Source of the DNA: Bordetella genomosp. 10
GTDB taxonomy: Bacteria; Pseudomonadota; Gammaproteobacteria; Burkholderiales; Burkholderiaceae_B
Direction: 5' to 3'
Length of the DNA stretch: 64,000 nucleotides
NCBI RefSeq assembly: GCF_002261225.1
Contig: NZ_NEVM01000005.1
Span: forward strand, 868,001-932,000
How positions within the stretch are numbered: the first letter of the stretch is position 1; each line of letters begins with the position of its first letter. Both the position numbers and the translations under genes were made by a program. Below, piece by piece: positions 10,082 to 18,336 of the stretch. The notes beneath the pieces are model-generated. The model saw only the letters and a program-made list of their open reading frames with translations, ran no database searches and was not told the DNA's origin.

Positions 10082-10977
10082 CTCTTGCGGTCTCCTGCGC
10101 CGTGGATCAGCCACGGCATGACGGACTGGGTCACTTCCAGCGCCGCCTGTATCGAATCCCTGGCCTTGTAGGACACGGCCGCGCCCAGCGCCTCGATCAG
10201 GCACAGCGCGGCGGCTTCCGAATTGGACGAGTACTGTCTTTCGCTGTGGGCGTAGAGCGCCCCGACCGTGGCGGTGGGCGCCAGCGGGGAGGTCGGCTTG
10301 TCCGTCATGGCCAGCACCTGCACGCCGGCGGCCTTGGCGGCCGTCGCCAGCGTCACGGTGTCGTTCAGGTAGCGGGGGAAGGAAATGGGGATCAGCAGGT
10401 CCTTGGGCGTCAGGCGGTAGGTCTGCCGCGCCGCCCAGGACACGCCCGCGGGCGTGGCCAGCGACTCCACCGAGCCGCGGTACACGAACAGCGCGCGCTG
10501 CAGCAGGCCGGCCAGGAAGCCGCTGGCGCCGAAGCCGACGATGGCGATGCGGTCGGCGGCCAGCACCGCGTCGACCGCGCGCTCGATCACGCGCGGGTCC
10601 ATCGTTTGAAGCGTGCGCTCGATATTGCGCGCGTCCTCGCGCAGCGAGGTGGCGAACACGTCGGCCGCGCTGGCCGGCTGGGCCAGTTGGGTGCGCAGCC
10701 TTTCCACCGGCGCCAGCGCCGATTCGAACCCGCGCGCCAGCTCGGCGCGGAACTGGGCGTAGCCGGGCAGGCCCAGCGTGCGCGCGAAACGGTTGGCGGT
10801 GGCGATGGACACCCCGTTGGCGGCGGCGAACTCGTCGATGGTCATGGTCGCCGCGCGGAACTGGTGCGCCAGCACGTACTCGGCCAGCTTGTGCTGGGCG
10901 CGGCTCATCGTGTCCTGGACGCTGGCAATGCGTTCGGCAATGGAGGCGACGGGCGCGTCGTTCAAGGGGGCATCCAA
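10078..10977 (-). CDS. MurR/RpiR family transcriptional regulator
   Basis: 299 residues: an N-terminal RpiR helix-turn-helix (TIDEFAAANGVSIATANRFARTLGLPGYAQFR, about 45-80) and a C-terminal SIS domain (IAIVGFGASGFLAGLL, PISFPRYLNDTVTLATAAKAAGVQVLAMTD) that would sense a sugar phosphate or other small ligand. The start is TTG at 10977; the next in-frame ATG (residue 24) would remove the conserved first helix and no ATG/GTG lies upstream in frame. It is first in the operon and overlaps iaaA, so it probably controls its own transcript and the whole peptide-use operon. A SIS sensor suggests an amino-sugar signal, which would fit murein peptide recycling; that is inference. Confidence 0.85.
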   Translation of the reverse strand: MDAPLNDAPVASIAERIASVQDTMSRAQHKLAEYVLAHQFRAATMTIDEFAAANGVSIATANRFARTLGLPGYAQFRAELARGFESALAPVERLRTQLAQPASAADVFATSLREDARNIERTLQTMDPRVIERAVDAVLAADRIAIVGFGASGFLAGLLQRALFVYRGSVESLATPAGVSWAARQTYRLTPKDLLIPISFPRYLNDTVTLATAAKAAGVQVLAMTDKPTSPLAPTATVGALYAHSERQYSSNSEAAALCLIEALGAAVSYKARDSIQAALEVTQSVMPWLIHGAGDRKR

Positions 10978-11002
10978 CTTGGGTAAGGCTCTCAGGACAG
11001 GA

Positions 11003-11056
11003 TGTAAATTTAATTACGGCATAATTTTAATTAAGAAAATAAATTTTCAAAGTCGG
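11003..11056 (-). promoter_or_regulatory. AT-rich promoter/operator region of the peptide-use operon
   Basis: An AT-rich island in otherwise GC-rich DNA just upstream of the RpiR gene. It contains the palindrome AATTA-CGGCA-TAATT (11012-11026), a plausible regulator site. Reading the minus strand, TTGAAA followed 18 bases later by AATTAT is a weak sigma-70-like match. The palindrome would overlap or sit just downstream of that -10, as expected for autorepression. Confidence 0.4.
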
Positions 11057-11079
11057 GGTAAACCCCAAAAAACGCCCCC

Positions 11080-11262
11080 ACGCCGCGCGGCTTACGCCGC
11101 TTGCTGCCGCGTTTTTGCCTTGGGGCGGCCCGGCGGCAAAAAAGGCCGGGCATAAGCTTCGGTGCCCATCCAGGGCGTAGCGGAGCCGGCTTTGCCGGTC
11201 CGCCAACGCCGCCCCCTTGAGGGGGCCCGCGAAGCGGGTAGGGGGTGGGCCTCCCTTGGCGT
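11080..11262. repeat. Intergenic GC-rich hairpin repeat, long copy
   Basis: A cluster of short inverted repeats: GCCGGC-TTT-GCCGGT, CCCCC-TTGA-GGGGG and CCCGC-GAA-GCGGG. Its left part (11080-11109) recurs near 48194 and its right part (11226-11255) recurs near 14750, so pieces of one repeat family occur three times between genes here. It may end transcription of the ybhN-like operon. Confidence 0.6.
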
Positions 11263-11353
11263 CACGGCGGCTTGCAGATTTAGATTTCCGGATTGATTGG
11301 GTGAAATAGGTGGATTTTGAGGACTGTAGACGTCCAGATGAAGCCGGAAGGGT

Positions 11354-12496
11354 TCAGGGCCGCATGGCGTGCATCCGCGCCTCGCGCGTTTTCGTTTCGC
11401 CACGCTCCCCTGCCCCTTCGCCCCCGGCGCCGGTCCGTGGCGGCGCTGCGCCGGCGTCGCCTTCCGCCTCGGCCTCGTCCTTCTCCGCCAGCTTCGGCAA
11501 GCGGGCCTCCAGGAAGAAATACAGCACGGCGGCCAGCGCGAACGGCCCCAGGTAGTACACGGCGCGATAGGCCAGCAAGGTGCCGATGATCTCGTAGTGC
11601 GGCACCTTGCCGCCCAGCATGGCGACGAAAACCGCCTCGACCACGCCCAGTCCCCCGGGAATATGCGTCACCGCGCCCGCGATGCCGCTGAGCAGCAGCA
11701 CGCCGAGGACGAAGGGGAACGACACGTCGTGGCGCATCAGCGACCACACCACCAGGCCGATCGACACCCAGCAGGCGCCGCCCAGCAGGCTCTGCGCCAC
11801 GGCGATCTTGAACGCGGGCAGCTCGATTTCGTGCCCGCGCACCGACCACGCCCGCCGGCGCGACAGCCCGCACAGCGCCACGTAGGCGGCGGCCGCCGCC
11901 ACCATGGCCACGCCGATGCCGCGCAGGGCATAGCCGCTGATGCTCCAGTTGTCGGGGATGGGCAAGCCGCCCCAGGCGAATATCCCGCCCGCGACCCAGA
12001 GATATCCCAGCCAGTTGGTGGTCAGGCTCAGGCCGATGATGCGGGTGATCTCGCCCGCCGCCAGCCCCAGGCGCAGGTACAAGCGGAAACGGAAGCCGAC
12101 GCTGCCCACCAGCGATCCCATGTTCAGGTTGAAGGCATAGGCGACGATGCCGACCGCCATGACCCGCAGCGGCGGGATCATGTGGCCGAGGTAGGGAATC
12201 GCCAGCAGGTCGAAGCAGCTATAGATCAGGTAGCTCAGGAGCGACAGCCCCGCAGCGCGCAGCAGCACCGGCCAGGTGTAGGCCTGCACCGCGCCCAGCA
12301 CCTTGTCCCACTCGACGTGGCGCGCCTGGTCGGCCAACAAGCCGATGACCAGCAGCGCGAAGGCGATGAAGAAGATCTTGCGTAACAGCGGCCAATGACG
12401 GCGCAGGCCGGCGGCGCGACGACGGCCGTGCCCGCCCGTCCCCGCGCCGATTCGCGCTTGGGGCGGCCCGGCGCGCTCATGCCGTTCGTTGCGCAT
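11354..12496 (-). CDS. YbhN-like lysylphosphatidylglycerol synthase TM-region (UPF0104) membrane protein
   Basis: 380 residues with about eight TM segments between residues 40 and 340 and an Ala/Glu/Gly-rich cytoplasmic tail. The family is related to the flippase half of MprF. The typical motifs SFNLNMGSL-like (AFNLNMGSLVGSVGFRFRLY) and THIPGGLGVVEAVFV are present; no catalytic aminoacyl-transferase domain follows. ATG 12496 overlaps the end of the clsB gene by 20 bases. With the two upstream genes it reproduces the E. coli ybhP-clsB-ybhN order. The role is unproven; lipid handling linked to the neighbouring cardiolipin synthase is likely. Confidence 0.85.
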   Translation of the reverse strand: MRNERHERAGPPQARIGAGTGGHGRRRAAGLRRHWPLLRKIFFIAFALLVIGLLADQARHVEWDKVLGAVQAYTWPVLLRAAGLSLLSYLIYSCFDLLAIPYLGHMIPPLRVMAVGIVAYAFNLNMGSLVGSVGFRFRLYLRLGLAAGEITRIIGLSLTTNWLGYLWVAGGIFAWGGLPIPDNWSISGYALRGIGVAMVAAAAAYVALCGLSRRRAWSVRGHEIELPAFKIAVAQSLLGGACWVSIGLVVWSLMRHDVSFPFVLGVLLLSGIAGAVTHIPGGLGVVEAVFVAMLGGKVPHYEIIGTLLAYRAVYYLGPFALAAVLYFFLEARLPKLAEKDEAEAEGDAGAAPPRTGAGGEGAGERGETKTREARMHAMRP

Positions 12497-13817
12497 GCCG
12501 CCCTCCGTCCATCGCGCCGTCGTCCTGCATCGACTGCTTTTCATGGGGCCGCCCAGCCGATTCCGCGTACGGGGTTTCCGCAGCCGCCGAGGCGTCGGCA
12601 TCGGCCTGGATGACCGGATCTGCCGGCCCGGCCGATGCTTTCGGCCGCCAGGGTTGCAGCCTGGGCTTGTGCGCCGGCAGCCAGCCGGTCCACGAAGGAA
12701 AGCGGCGCAGGAAGTGATAGACGAACACCCCGAAGAACAGGCGGCGCAGCTTGCGGCTGCCCAGCGGCGCCGGCTCCGGCTGGCGGCAATGATGCGCGAT
12801 CAGCCATTCCAGCCGCTCGTTCAGGACGCCGGCGAATTCGCGGTCGCGGATCATCACGTTGGCTTCCAGGTTCAAGGACAGGCTCAGCGGATCGAGATTG
12901 CTGGAGCCCACCGTGGCCCAGGTATCGTCCACGCTGGCGACCTTGCCGTGCAAGGGCCGCTCGCAGTACTCATGGATCTGCACGCCGGCCGCGGTCAGGT
13001 AGTCGTACAGCATGCCCGCGGCCAGCTTGGCGATGGGCATGTCCGGCTCGCCTTGCAGGATGAGGCGCACGCGCACGCCGCGCCGGGCCGCGTTGCGCAG
13101 TTCGCGCAGCAGGCGGTAGCCGGGGAAGAAATAGGCATTGGCGATGATGACGTCGCGCCGCGCCAGGCGGATGGCGGCCCGGTAGTGGCGTTCGATGTCC
13201 GTATGGTGGCGATGGTTGTCGCGCACCACGAACATGGCTTCGGCCGATCCCGCTTGCGGCGGATTGGCGGCCGCGTGCGAGCGCTTGCTCCACCAGCGGC
13301 GGCGGCGCGGCGGCTCCAGCGCGTTCAAGGCGAAGCGATGGATTTCGCCGACGATGGGGCCATGGACTTCCACCGCATAGTCCTGCTTGGCCTGGGGCCC
13401 GAAATCGCCCAGGTGATCCGCCGAATAATTGATGCCGCCGACGAAGGCGAGCCGGCCGTCGACGACCACGATCTTGCGGTGCATGCGGCGAAAGACGTTG
13501 GTCCGCAGGCCGAGCACGCGGGCGCGCGGGTCGAAGGCCTGGATCACCACGCCGGCGTCGGTCATGCCGCCGATGAAGGCGTCGGACAGGCCTTCCGAGC
13601 CGAAGCCGTCCACCAGCAGGTTGACGCGTACGCCGCGCCGGGCCGCGTCGATCAAGGCCTGGCGCAGGGCCTGGCCGACCTTGTCGTCGAACAGGATGAA
13701 GGTCTCGACCAGCACCTCGTCGCGGGCCTCGCCGATGGCCTCGATCACGCGCGGAAAAAACGCTTCGCCGTTTTCCAGCAGCTTGAAGTCATTGCCCGGT
13801 ATCCAGCGCACGCTCAC
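12477..13817 (-). CDS. clsB: Cardiolipin synthase B (phospholipase D superfamily)
   Basis: 446 residues. Two HKD motifs are intact: His113-x-Lys115-x4-Asp120 (MHRKIVVVDG) with a GGINYSADHL follow-up, and His290-x-Lys292-x4-Asp297 (LHGKVASVDD) with VGSSNLDPLSL. Together they form the single active site that joins phosphatidyl groups to make cardiolipin at the inner membrane. There is no N-terminal TM pair, which matches ClsB rather than ClsA. The start is GTG at 13817, chosen because GGAGGGC lies 6-7 bases upstream and the homologous N-terminus starts here. The GTG overlaps the stop of a 14-codon leader. The Ala/Pro-rich C-terminal tail (about 395-446) is longer than in E. coli. Confidence 0.88.
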   Translation of the reverse strand: MSVRWIPGNDFKLLENGEAFFPRVIEAIGEARDEVLVETFILFDDKVGQALRQALIDAARRGVRVNLLVDGFGSEGLSDAFIGGMTDAGVVIQAFDPRARVLGLRTNVFRRMHRKIVVVDGRLAFVGGINYSADHLGDFGPQAKQDYAVEVHGPIVGEIHRFALNALEPPRRRRWWSKRSHAAANPPQAGSAEAMFVVRDNHRHHTDIERHYRAAIRLARRDVIIANAYFFPGYRLLRELRNAARRGVRVRLILQGEPDMPIAKLAAGMLYDYLTAAGVQIHEYCERPLHGKVASVDDTWATVGSSNLDPLSLSLNLEANVMIRDREFAGVLNERLEWLIAHHCRQPEPAPLGSRKLRRLFFGVFVYHFLRRFPSWTGWLPAHKPRLQPWRPKASAGPADPVIQADADASAAAETPYAESAGRPHEKQSMQDDGAMDGGRHAQRTA

Positions 13818-13858
13818 GATATGCCCTCCTGTCGCTTGAGACGGCCCGATAGGCTCAT
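13814..13858 (-). CDS. 14-codon leader ORF coupled to clsB
   Basis: ATG at 13858 reads MSLSGRLKRQEGIS and its TGA overlaps the clsB GTG (GTGA). It has its own strong ribosome site (GGAGGGC), nearly identical to that of clsB because the start region is duplicated. A ribosome finishing this peptide would end exactly on the clsB start, so it may set clsB translation. Whether the peptide itself matters is unknown. Confidence 0.45.
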   Translation of the reverse strand: MSLSGRLKRQEGIS

Positions 13859-13878
13859 CGATGTGCCCTCCTGTCGCT
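13817..13878 (-). repeat. Duplicated ribosome-site/start region before clsB
   Basis: Bases 13817-13836 and 13859-13878 match at 19 of 20 positions. They lie exactly 42 bases (14 codons) apart and each carries AGCGACAGGAGGGC just upstream of a start codon followed by AGC. This looks like a small tandem duplication of a translation start. Confidence 0.7.
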
Positions 13879-13929
13879 GCGCGATCGCCTCCCCGAGAGA
13901 GAATGCGCGCTTGGGACTTCCCTGCTCCC

Positions 13930-14697
13930 TCATAGCTCCACCTCCGCCGCCAGCGGCGCGTGGTCGGACAGGTGCATCCAGGGGCGCGTGGCCAGCGCCA
14001 GGGGGCGGAAGCGGCCGATGTTGCGCACGTAGATGCGGTCGAGCCGCAGCAATGGCCAGCGCGCGGGAAAGGTCCGCGCGGCCACGCCCTGCGTGCTGAC
14101 GAACACTTCCTCCAGGCCGGCGCAGCGGCTGAGCTTGCCGTGCGCGCGCAGCCGCCAGTCGTTGAAGTCGCCGGCGATGAGCACGGGATGGCCGCGCGGG
14201 ATTTCCCGCTCGATGCGCGCGCACAGCAGATTGAGCTGGCGCTGCCGGTGCGCCTCCTGCAAGCCCAGGTGCACGCAAATGGCATGCACCTGGGGCCGCC
14301 CCGGCGGCTCGATCACGCAATGAAGCAGGCCGCGCTTTTCGTGCCCGTCCACCGACACGTCCATATTCTCGGCGTGCACGATGGGAAACTTCGACAGCAC
14401 CGCGTTGCCGTGGTGGCCTTGCGGATATACGGCATTGCGCCCGTAGGCGAAATCGGCCCAGATACTGTCGGCCAGGAATTCGTATTGCGAGGTCGCGGGC
14501 CAGCCGGCGAAGCGCGCGGCATGCCCCTCGTGCGCGCCCAGCACTTCCTGCAGGAAGACCAGGTCCGGCCCGACGGCCCGGACGGCGTCGCGCAATTCGG
14601 GCAGGATGAATTTGCGATTGAAGAAGGTGAAGCCCTTATGGGCGTTCACCGTCAGGAGTTTGAGAGAAAGGGGGGCGTCCCCGTTCAAGCCGGACAT
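13930..14697 (-). CDS. Endonuclease/exonuclease/phosphatase family protein, YbhP type
   Basis: 255 residues, a full-length EEP-fold domain. The metal and catalytic motifs are in order: TVNAHKGF (Asn ligand), LVFLQEV (Glu ligand), [19 protein letters not shown] (catalytic His), IAGDFNDW (Asp/Asn pair), LDRIYVRN and [12 protein letters not shown] (the final Asp-His). No signal peptide is visible, so it is probably cytosolic. Position directly before clsB and the ybhN-like gene matches E. coli ybhP, whose substrate is unknown; sphingomyelinase-like or phospho-headgroup hydrolysis is a guess. ATG 14697 is chosen because the domain begins about ten residues later. Confidence 0.85.
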   Translation of the reverse strand: MSGLNGDAPLSLKLLTVNAHKGFTFFNRKFILPELRDAVRAVGPDLVFLQEVLGAHEGHAARFAGWPATSQYEFLADSIWADFAYGRNAVYPQGHHGNAVLSKFPIVHAENMDVSVDGHEKRGLLHCVIEPPGRPQVHAICVHLGLQEAHRQRQLNLLCARIEREIPRGHPVLIAGDFNDWRLRAHGKLSRCAGLEEVFVSTQGVAARTFPARWPLLRLDRIYVRNIGRFRPLALATRPWMHLSDHAPLAAEVEL

Positions 14698-14737
14698 GGA
14701 TTCCCGCGATCGTTATAAGACCGACGGGTAAAGCAAG

Positions 14738-14772
14738 CCCCGTGCCCGGCAGGCCGCGCAGCGGGTACGGGG
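14738..14772. terminator. Hairpin 3' of scoB, overlapping a repeat fragment
   Basis: CCCCGTGCCCG (14738-14748) pairs with CGGGTACGGGG (14762-14772) with one mismatch. The right half (about 14750-14783) resembles the right end of the repeat at 11226-11255. No strong T-run follows on the minus strand, so termination of scoAB here is only likely. Confidence 0.4.
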
Positions 14773-14790
14773 TGGGCTTCCCCTCGCCGC

Positions 14791-15447
14791 TCAGGCCGCG
14801 ATCTTGCCCGTATCCAGCGGCGCGCCGGTCTTGGCCTTGATTTCCTCGACCGTCACGCCCGGCGCCAGTTCGACCAGCTTCAGGCCGTCGTCGGTGACCT
14901 CGATCACGCCCAGGTCGGTGATGATCAGGTCGACCACGCCCACGCCGGTCAACGGCAGGTTGCACTCGGGCAGCAGCTTCAGGTCTTCGGTGCCGTCCTT
15001 CTTGCGCGCCACGTGCTCCATCAGCACGACCACGCGGCCGACGCCGGCCACCAGGTCCATCGCGCCGCCCATGCCCTTGACCATCTTGCCGGGAATCATC
15101 CAGTTGGCCAGGTCGCCCTTGGCCGACACCTGCATCGCGCCGAGGATGGCCAGGTTGATCTTGCCGCCGCGGATCATGCCGAAGGAATCGGCCGACGAGA
15201 AAATCGACGAGCCCGGCAGCGTCGTCACCGTCTGCTTGCCGGCGTTGATCAGGTCGGCGTCGACTTCCGCTTCCGTGGGGAAGGGGCCGATGCCCAGCAA
15301 GCCATTTTCCGATTGCAGCCAGACTTCGACGCCGGCCGGCACGTGGTTGGCGACCAGGGTGGGCAAGCCGATGCCCAGGTTCACGTAAAAACCGTCTTGC
15401 AGCTCGCGCGCGGCGCGCGCGGCCATTTCGTCACGGGACCATGCCAT
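14791..15447 (-). CDS. scoB: Succinyl-CoA:3-ketoacid CoA-transferase subunit B
   Basis: 218 residues. Beta subunit carrying the catalytic glutamate, in [10 protein letters not shown], with the upstream [10 protein letters not shown] motif typical of class I CoA-transferases and [19 protein letters not shown] downstream. With ScoA it moves CoA from succinyl-CoA to acetoacetate, allowing ketone-body use. It lies 12 bases after scoA, clearly one operon. The length is that of bacterial ScoB. ATG 15447 is preceded by AGGAGAACACATC. Confidence 0.94.
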   Translation of the reverse strand: MAWSRDEMAARAARELQDGFYVNLGIGLPTLVANHVPAGVEVWLQSENGLLGIGPFPTEAEVDADLINAGKQTVTTLPGSSIFSSADSFGMIRGGKINLAILGAMQVSAKGDLANWMIPGKMVKGMGGAMDLVAGVGRVVVLMEHVARKKDGTEDLKLLPECNLPLTGVGVVDLIITDLGVIEVTDDGLKLVELAPGVTVEEIKAKTGAPLDTGKIAA

Positions 15448-15459
15448 GATGTGTTCTCC

Positions 15460-16161
15460 TTACGCGGCGGGGCGGATGGTGCGTTGTTCGATGCGTTTTT
15501 CCGGATTCGCGTTGACCACGATCCGGTGCACGAAAATGCCCGGCAGATGGATCTGGTCCGGATCCAGGTCGCCCGTGTTCACTACCTTTTCCACTTCCAC
15601 GATGGTGATCTTGCCGGCCTGCGCCACGTTGGGATTGAAGTTGCGCGCGGTCTTGCGGAACACCAGGTTGCCGCTGCGGTCGGCGATATGCGCCTTCACC
15701 AGCGACACGTCCGGCACCAGCGAACGCTCCATCACGTATTGCTGGCCGTCGAATTCGCGGATTTCCTTGCCTTCGGCCACCAGCGTGCCCACGCCGGTGC
15801 GCGTGAAGAAAGCCGGAATGCCGGCGCCGCCGGCGCGCAGCTTTTCCGCCAGCGTGCCCTGCGGCGTGAATTCCAGCTCCAGCTCGCCGGCCAGGAACTG
15901 GCGTTCGAACTCCTTGTTCTCGCCCACGTAGGAGGCGATCATCTTGCGGATCTGGCGCGTGGCCAGCAACTGCCCCAGGCCGAAGCCGTCGACGCCCGCG
16001 TTGTTGCTGATGCAGGTCAGCCCCTTGACGCCCGAGTCGCGCAAAGCGGCGATCAGCGCTTCCGGGATGCCGCACAGCCCGAACCCTCCCACGGCGATCA
16101 TTTGGCCGTCCTTGACGACGCCGGCCAGCGCCTCGGCGGCGCTCGCATAAACCTTGTCCAT
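15460..16161 (-). CDS. scoA: Succinyl-CoA:3-ketoacid CoA-transferase subunit A
   Basis: 233 residues. Alpha subunit with the GGFGLCGIPEALIAAL glycine-rich CoA-binding motif near the N-terminus, SNNAGVDGFGLGQLL, and the ADRSGNLVFRKTARNFNP segment that is diagnostic of ScoA. It pairs with the following scoB. A 250-base gap without features separates its start from the aspartate dehydrogenase gene upstream. Confidence 0.94.
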   Translation of the reverse strand: MDKVYASAAEALAGVVKDGQMIAVGGFGLCGIPEALIAALRDSGVKGLTCISNNAGVDGFGLGQLLATRQIRKMIASYVGENKEFERQFLAGELELEFTPQGTLAEKLRAGGAGIPAFFTRTGVGTLVAEGKEIREFDGQQYVMERSLVPDVSLVKAHIADRSGNLVFRKTARNFNPNVAQAGKITIVEVEKVVNTGDLDPDQIHLPGIFVHRIVVNANPEKRIEQRTIRPAA

Positions 16162-16411
16162 CGCTCCAACTCCAGTAAGGTCAGTAAACCGGCCTGTCCC
16201 GTTCCCGCCGCATCCCCGCAGGGCCCGGCGCGGGCGGCCGGATTGGTGTTATTGGTCCAGCACGTCTTTGCATCGGCCGGCCGCTTGCGCGCGGCAGCCG
16301 ATGGGCGCGGTCGATTTTACGGGGGAATGCCGCAATGCGAAAACCGGCGGCGTGGAAAGGTGTTCTGCGAATCCGGAGGATGCAGCGCCGGGCGGGCCGG
16401 CCCGCCGTCCC

Positions 16412-17218
16412 TCAAGTCCCCACGCGCAGAGGCCCGCCGAGCTTGCGCAGCACCGCCAGCACGCTCAGCGCCGTGATGCGGCCGGTCTTGGGATTCTCCG
16501 ACGGGATATTCTGGATTTCCATCGAGAACGAGGCTGAATCGGAATCCACCACCACGCGGTGCGTATTGCGCTCCAGGTGCGGATCGGCCCAGATCTCCAG
16601 GGTCGTGCGGTCCGGCCCGATGCCGGCCAGCGACACGCTGACCGCCACGTTCAGGTTGGCGGGAAAGCCCACCGCCGCCTCTCGTGGCGTACCGCGGAAC
16701 ACCAGCGTCGGCTCGGTGATGCCGGAGATATCGATGCCGTTCTTTTCCAGATAGGGAGCGCCCAACAGCCCGCGCACCGGCTTGCGCGTGATCATGGTGA
16801 CCGAGTGGATGACGCCCTCGGCCGCCGCGGTCAGGGCGTCCAGGCCCAGCACGGCGCCCGACGGCACCAGGATCTGGCCGCCCTTGGCGCGCGCCAGTTC
16901 GATCAGTTCCGGATGCGACAGCAAGGCGCCCGAACTGAGCACCACCAGCTTCTTGCCGGTGCCCAGAATGGGCTTGGCGATCTGGCCGAAGACCGCCGCC
17001 GGCGCGCATTCGATCACCACGTCGCACAAGGGCTCCAGGCCGTCTATGGTCGTGAACAGCGGCGCCTGGCCCTGCCACGCCATGGCGGCGTGGCGCAAGG
17101 GATCGCGCACGGCGATGGCCGCCAACGCCAGGCCGGGCACCACGCCCGCGTCCAGCGACTTCGCCACCGATTGCCCGATAGCGCCAAACCCAGCAATACC
17201 CACTCGAATCCGGTTCAT
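16412..17218 (-). CDS. L-aspartate dehydrogenase (NadX type)
   Basis: 268 residues. Rossmann NAD(P)-binding motif GFGAIG at 10-15, AVLGLDALTAA in the centre, and the catalytic histidine at about 220 in ERNTHRVVVDSDSASFSMEIQN. The enzyme interconverts aspartate and oxaloacetate/iminoaspartate. No nadA or nadC is adjacent, so a role in NAD synthesis is not supported by context; catabolism of aspartate, or of D-aspartate as in some betaproteobacteria, is possible. The gene is 85 bases after the LysR gene on the same strand. Confidence 0.88.
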   Translation of the reverse strand: MNRIRVGIAGFGAIGQSVAKSLDAGVVPGLALAAIAVRDPLRHAAMAWQGQAPLFTTIDGLEPLCDVVIECAPAAVFGQIAKPILGTGKKLVVLSSGALLSHPELIELARAKGGQILVPSGAVLGLDALTAAAEGVIHSVTMITRKPVRGLLGAPYLEKNGIDISGITEPTLVFRGTPREAAVGFPANLNVAVSVSLAGIGPDRTTLEIWADPHLERNTHRVVVDSDSASFSMEIQNIPSENPKTGRITALSVLAVLRKLGGPLRVGT

Positions 17219-17303
17219 TTACATCCTTGTCGAAAAAGCGGTGAACGGTCTCGCCGCCATGCCGCGCCCATCCTAGACGGGTGCCGGCGCGCGCGGCAAA
17301 CGA

Positions 17304-18314
17304 TTATTTTTGCGCGCCAGCCCCATCGGCGCTCATGGGCGCGGCGGAGATCGCCCCGGCGAACTCGCGCGCCTGCTCCAGCACCCAGGCACGAAAAGTC
17401 CGGATGGCGGGGCGTTCCCGCACCGCGTCCTGGATCAACAGGTAGTACTCCCCGGCGCTCTTGACCGGCCGCGCCGGCCGGAACGGCACGACCAGCTCGC
17501 CGCGGCCCGGATAGCCGTCCAGCAGCACGTCCGGCACCAGGGCGATGCCCTTGTGCTCCTGCGCCGCGCGCAAGGCGATGTAGAAATGCCCGACCTCCAG
17601 GTTGGCGCGCCGGCGCGGCAGCCCCGCGCCCTGCGCGCGCAGCCAGTCGCGCCACGCATTGGGCCGGCTGGCCGTGTGGATGAGCTCGAAGGCGGCCAGG
17701 TCGGCCAGGCTGTCGATCGGGCCGCCCTGCTCGTACAGCCGGCGCGACATCACCGGCACCATCACGTCGTCGAACAGGTAGTCCGCGCAGACACCTTCCC
17801 AGCGCTGCACCAGCGTCAGGTCTATGCCCGGCAGGTCGCGCGCATAGTGGCGGCCGGCCAGCGGCCCGACCCGGATGGCGGCGTCGATGCCGTCGGCCTG
17901 CATGTCCAGGGGCCGGATATCGGAGACCACACGCACCTCGATGTGCCGGTGCGCGTCGGTGAAGGACGCCAGCCGGGGCATCAGCCAAAGCTGCCCTATC
18001 GTCGGAATGGTGCTGATGATCAACAGTTCGTTGCGGTCGCGGCTGCGCATGCGCCGCGTGGCGTTTTCCAGGTCCGCCAGCACCCGCCGGCAGGCTTCGA
18101 AATAGGCCGCGCCATCGGCGGTCAGCTCGACCCTGCGCGGGTGGCGCAGGAACAGCTTCTTGCCCAGATAGGCTTCCAGCTTGCGCACCTGCAGGCTGAC
18201 CGCGCCCTGGGTCACCGCCAGTTCGTCGGCGGCCAGCGTGAAGGAGCCGTGCCGTGCCGCGGCCTCGAAAGAGCGCACCGAGGACAAGGGTGGCAAGCTG
18301 CGCGTCACGGCCAT
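17304..18314 (-). CDS. LysR family transcriptional regulator, GcvA-like
   Basis: 336 residues. The N-terminal winged helix shows the GcvA-group signature LPPLSSVRSFEAAARHGSFTLAADELAVTQGAVSLQVRKLE; the C-terminal half is a periplasmic-binding-like effector domain (LLIISTIPTIGQLWLMPRLASF). ATG 18314 is favoured because that motif begins eight residues later; a longer frame reads through the Bug-protein gene out of phase. It lies 22 bases after the Bug-type gene and upstream of aspartate dehydrogenase, so it could regulate either; the effector is unknown. Confidence 0.88.
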   Translation of the reverse strand: MAVTRSLPPLSSVRSFEAAARHGSFTLAADELAVTQGAVSLQVRKLEAYLGKKLFLRHPRRVELTADGAAYFEACRRVLADLENATRRMRSRDRNELLIISTIPTIGQLWLMPRLASFTDAHRHIEVRVVSDIRPLDMQADGIDAAIRVGPLAGRHYARDLPGIDLTLVQRWEGVCADYLFDDVMVPVMSRRLYEQGGPIDSLADLAAFELIHTASRPNAWRDWLRAQGAGLPRRRANLEVGHFYIALRAAQEHKGIALVPDVLLDGYPGRGELVVPFRPARPVKSAGEYYLLIQDAVRERPAIRTFRAWVLEQAREFAGAISAAPMSADGAGAQK

Positions 18315-18336
18315 GGCCGCATGGGCTCCAGGGGGA

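Larger units (their letters stand above)
10978..11353. other. 376-base intergenic region: AT-rich promoter area plus repeat
   Basis: No gene is seen. The half next to the RpiR gene (about 11003-11056) is strikingly AT-rich; the middle is a GC-rich hairpin repeat (11080-11262); 11263-11353 lies 3' of the ybhN-like gene with no clear T-run terminator. Confidence 0.6.

Noticed and set aside
14738..14772. Riboswitch in front of the YbhP-like gene
   Set aside because: The hairpin is a repeat fragment and lies 3' of scoB; no conserved riboswitch core is visible.
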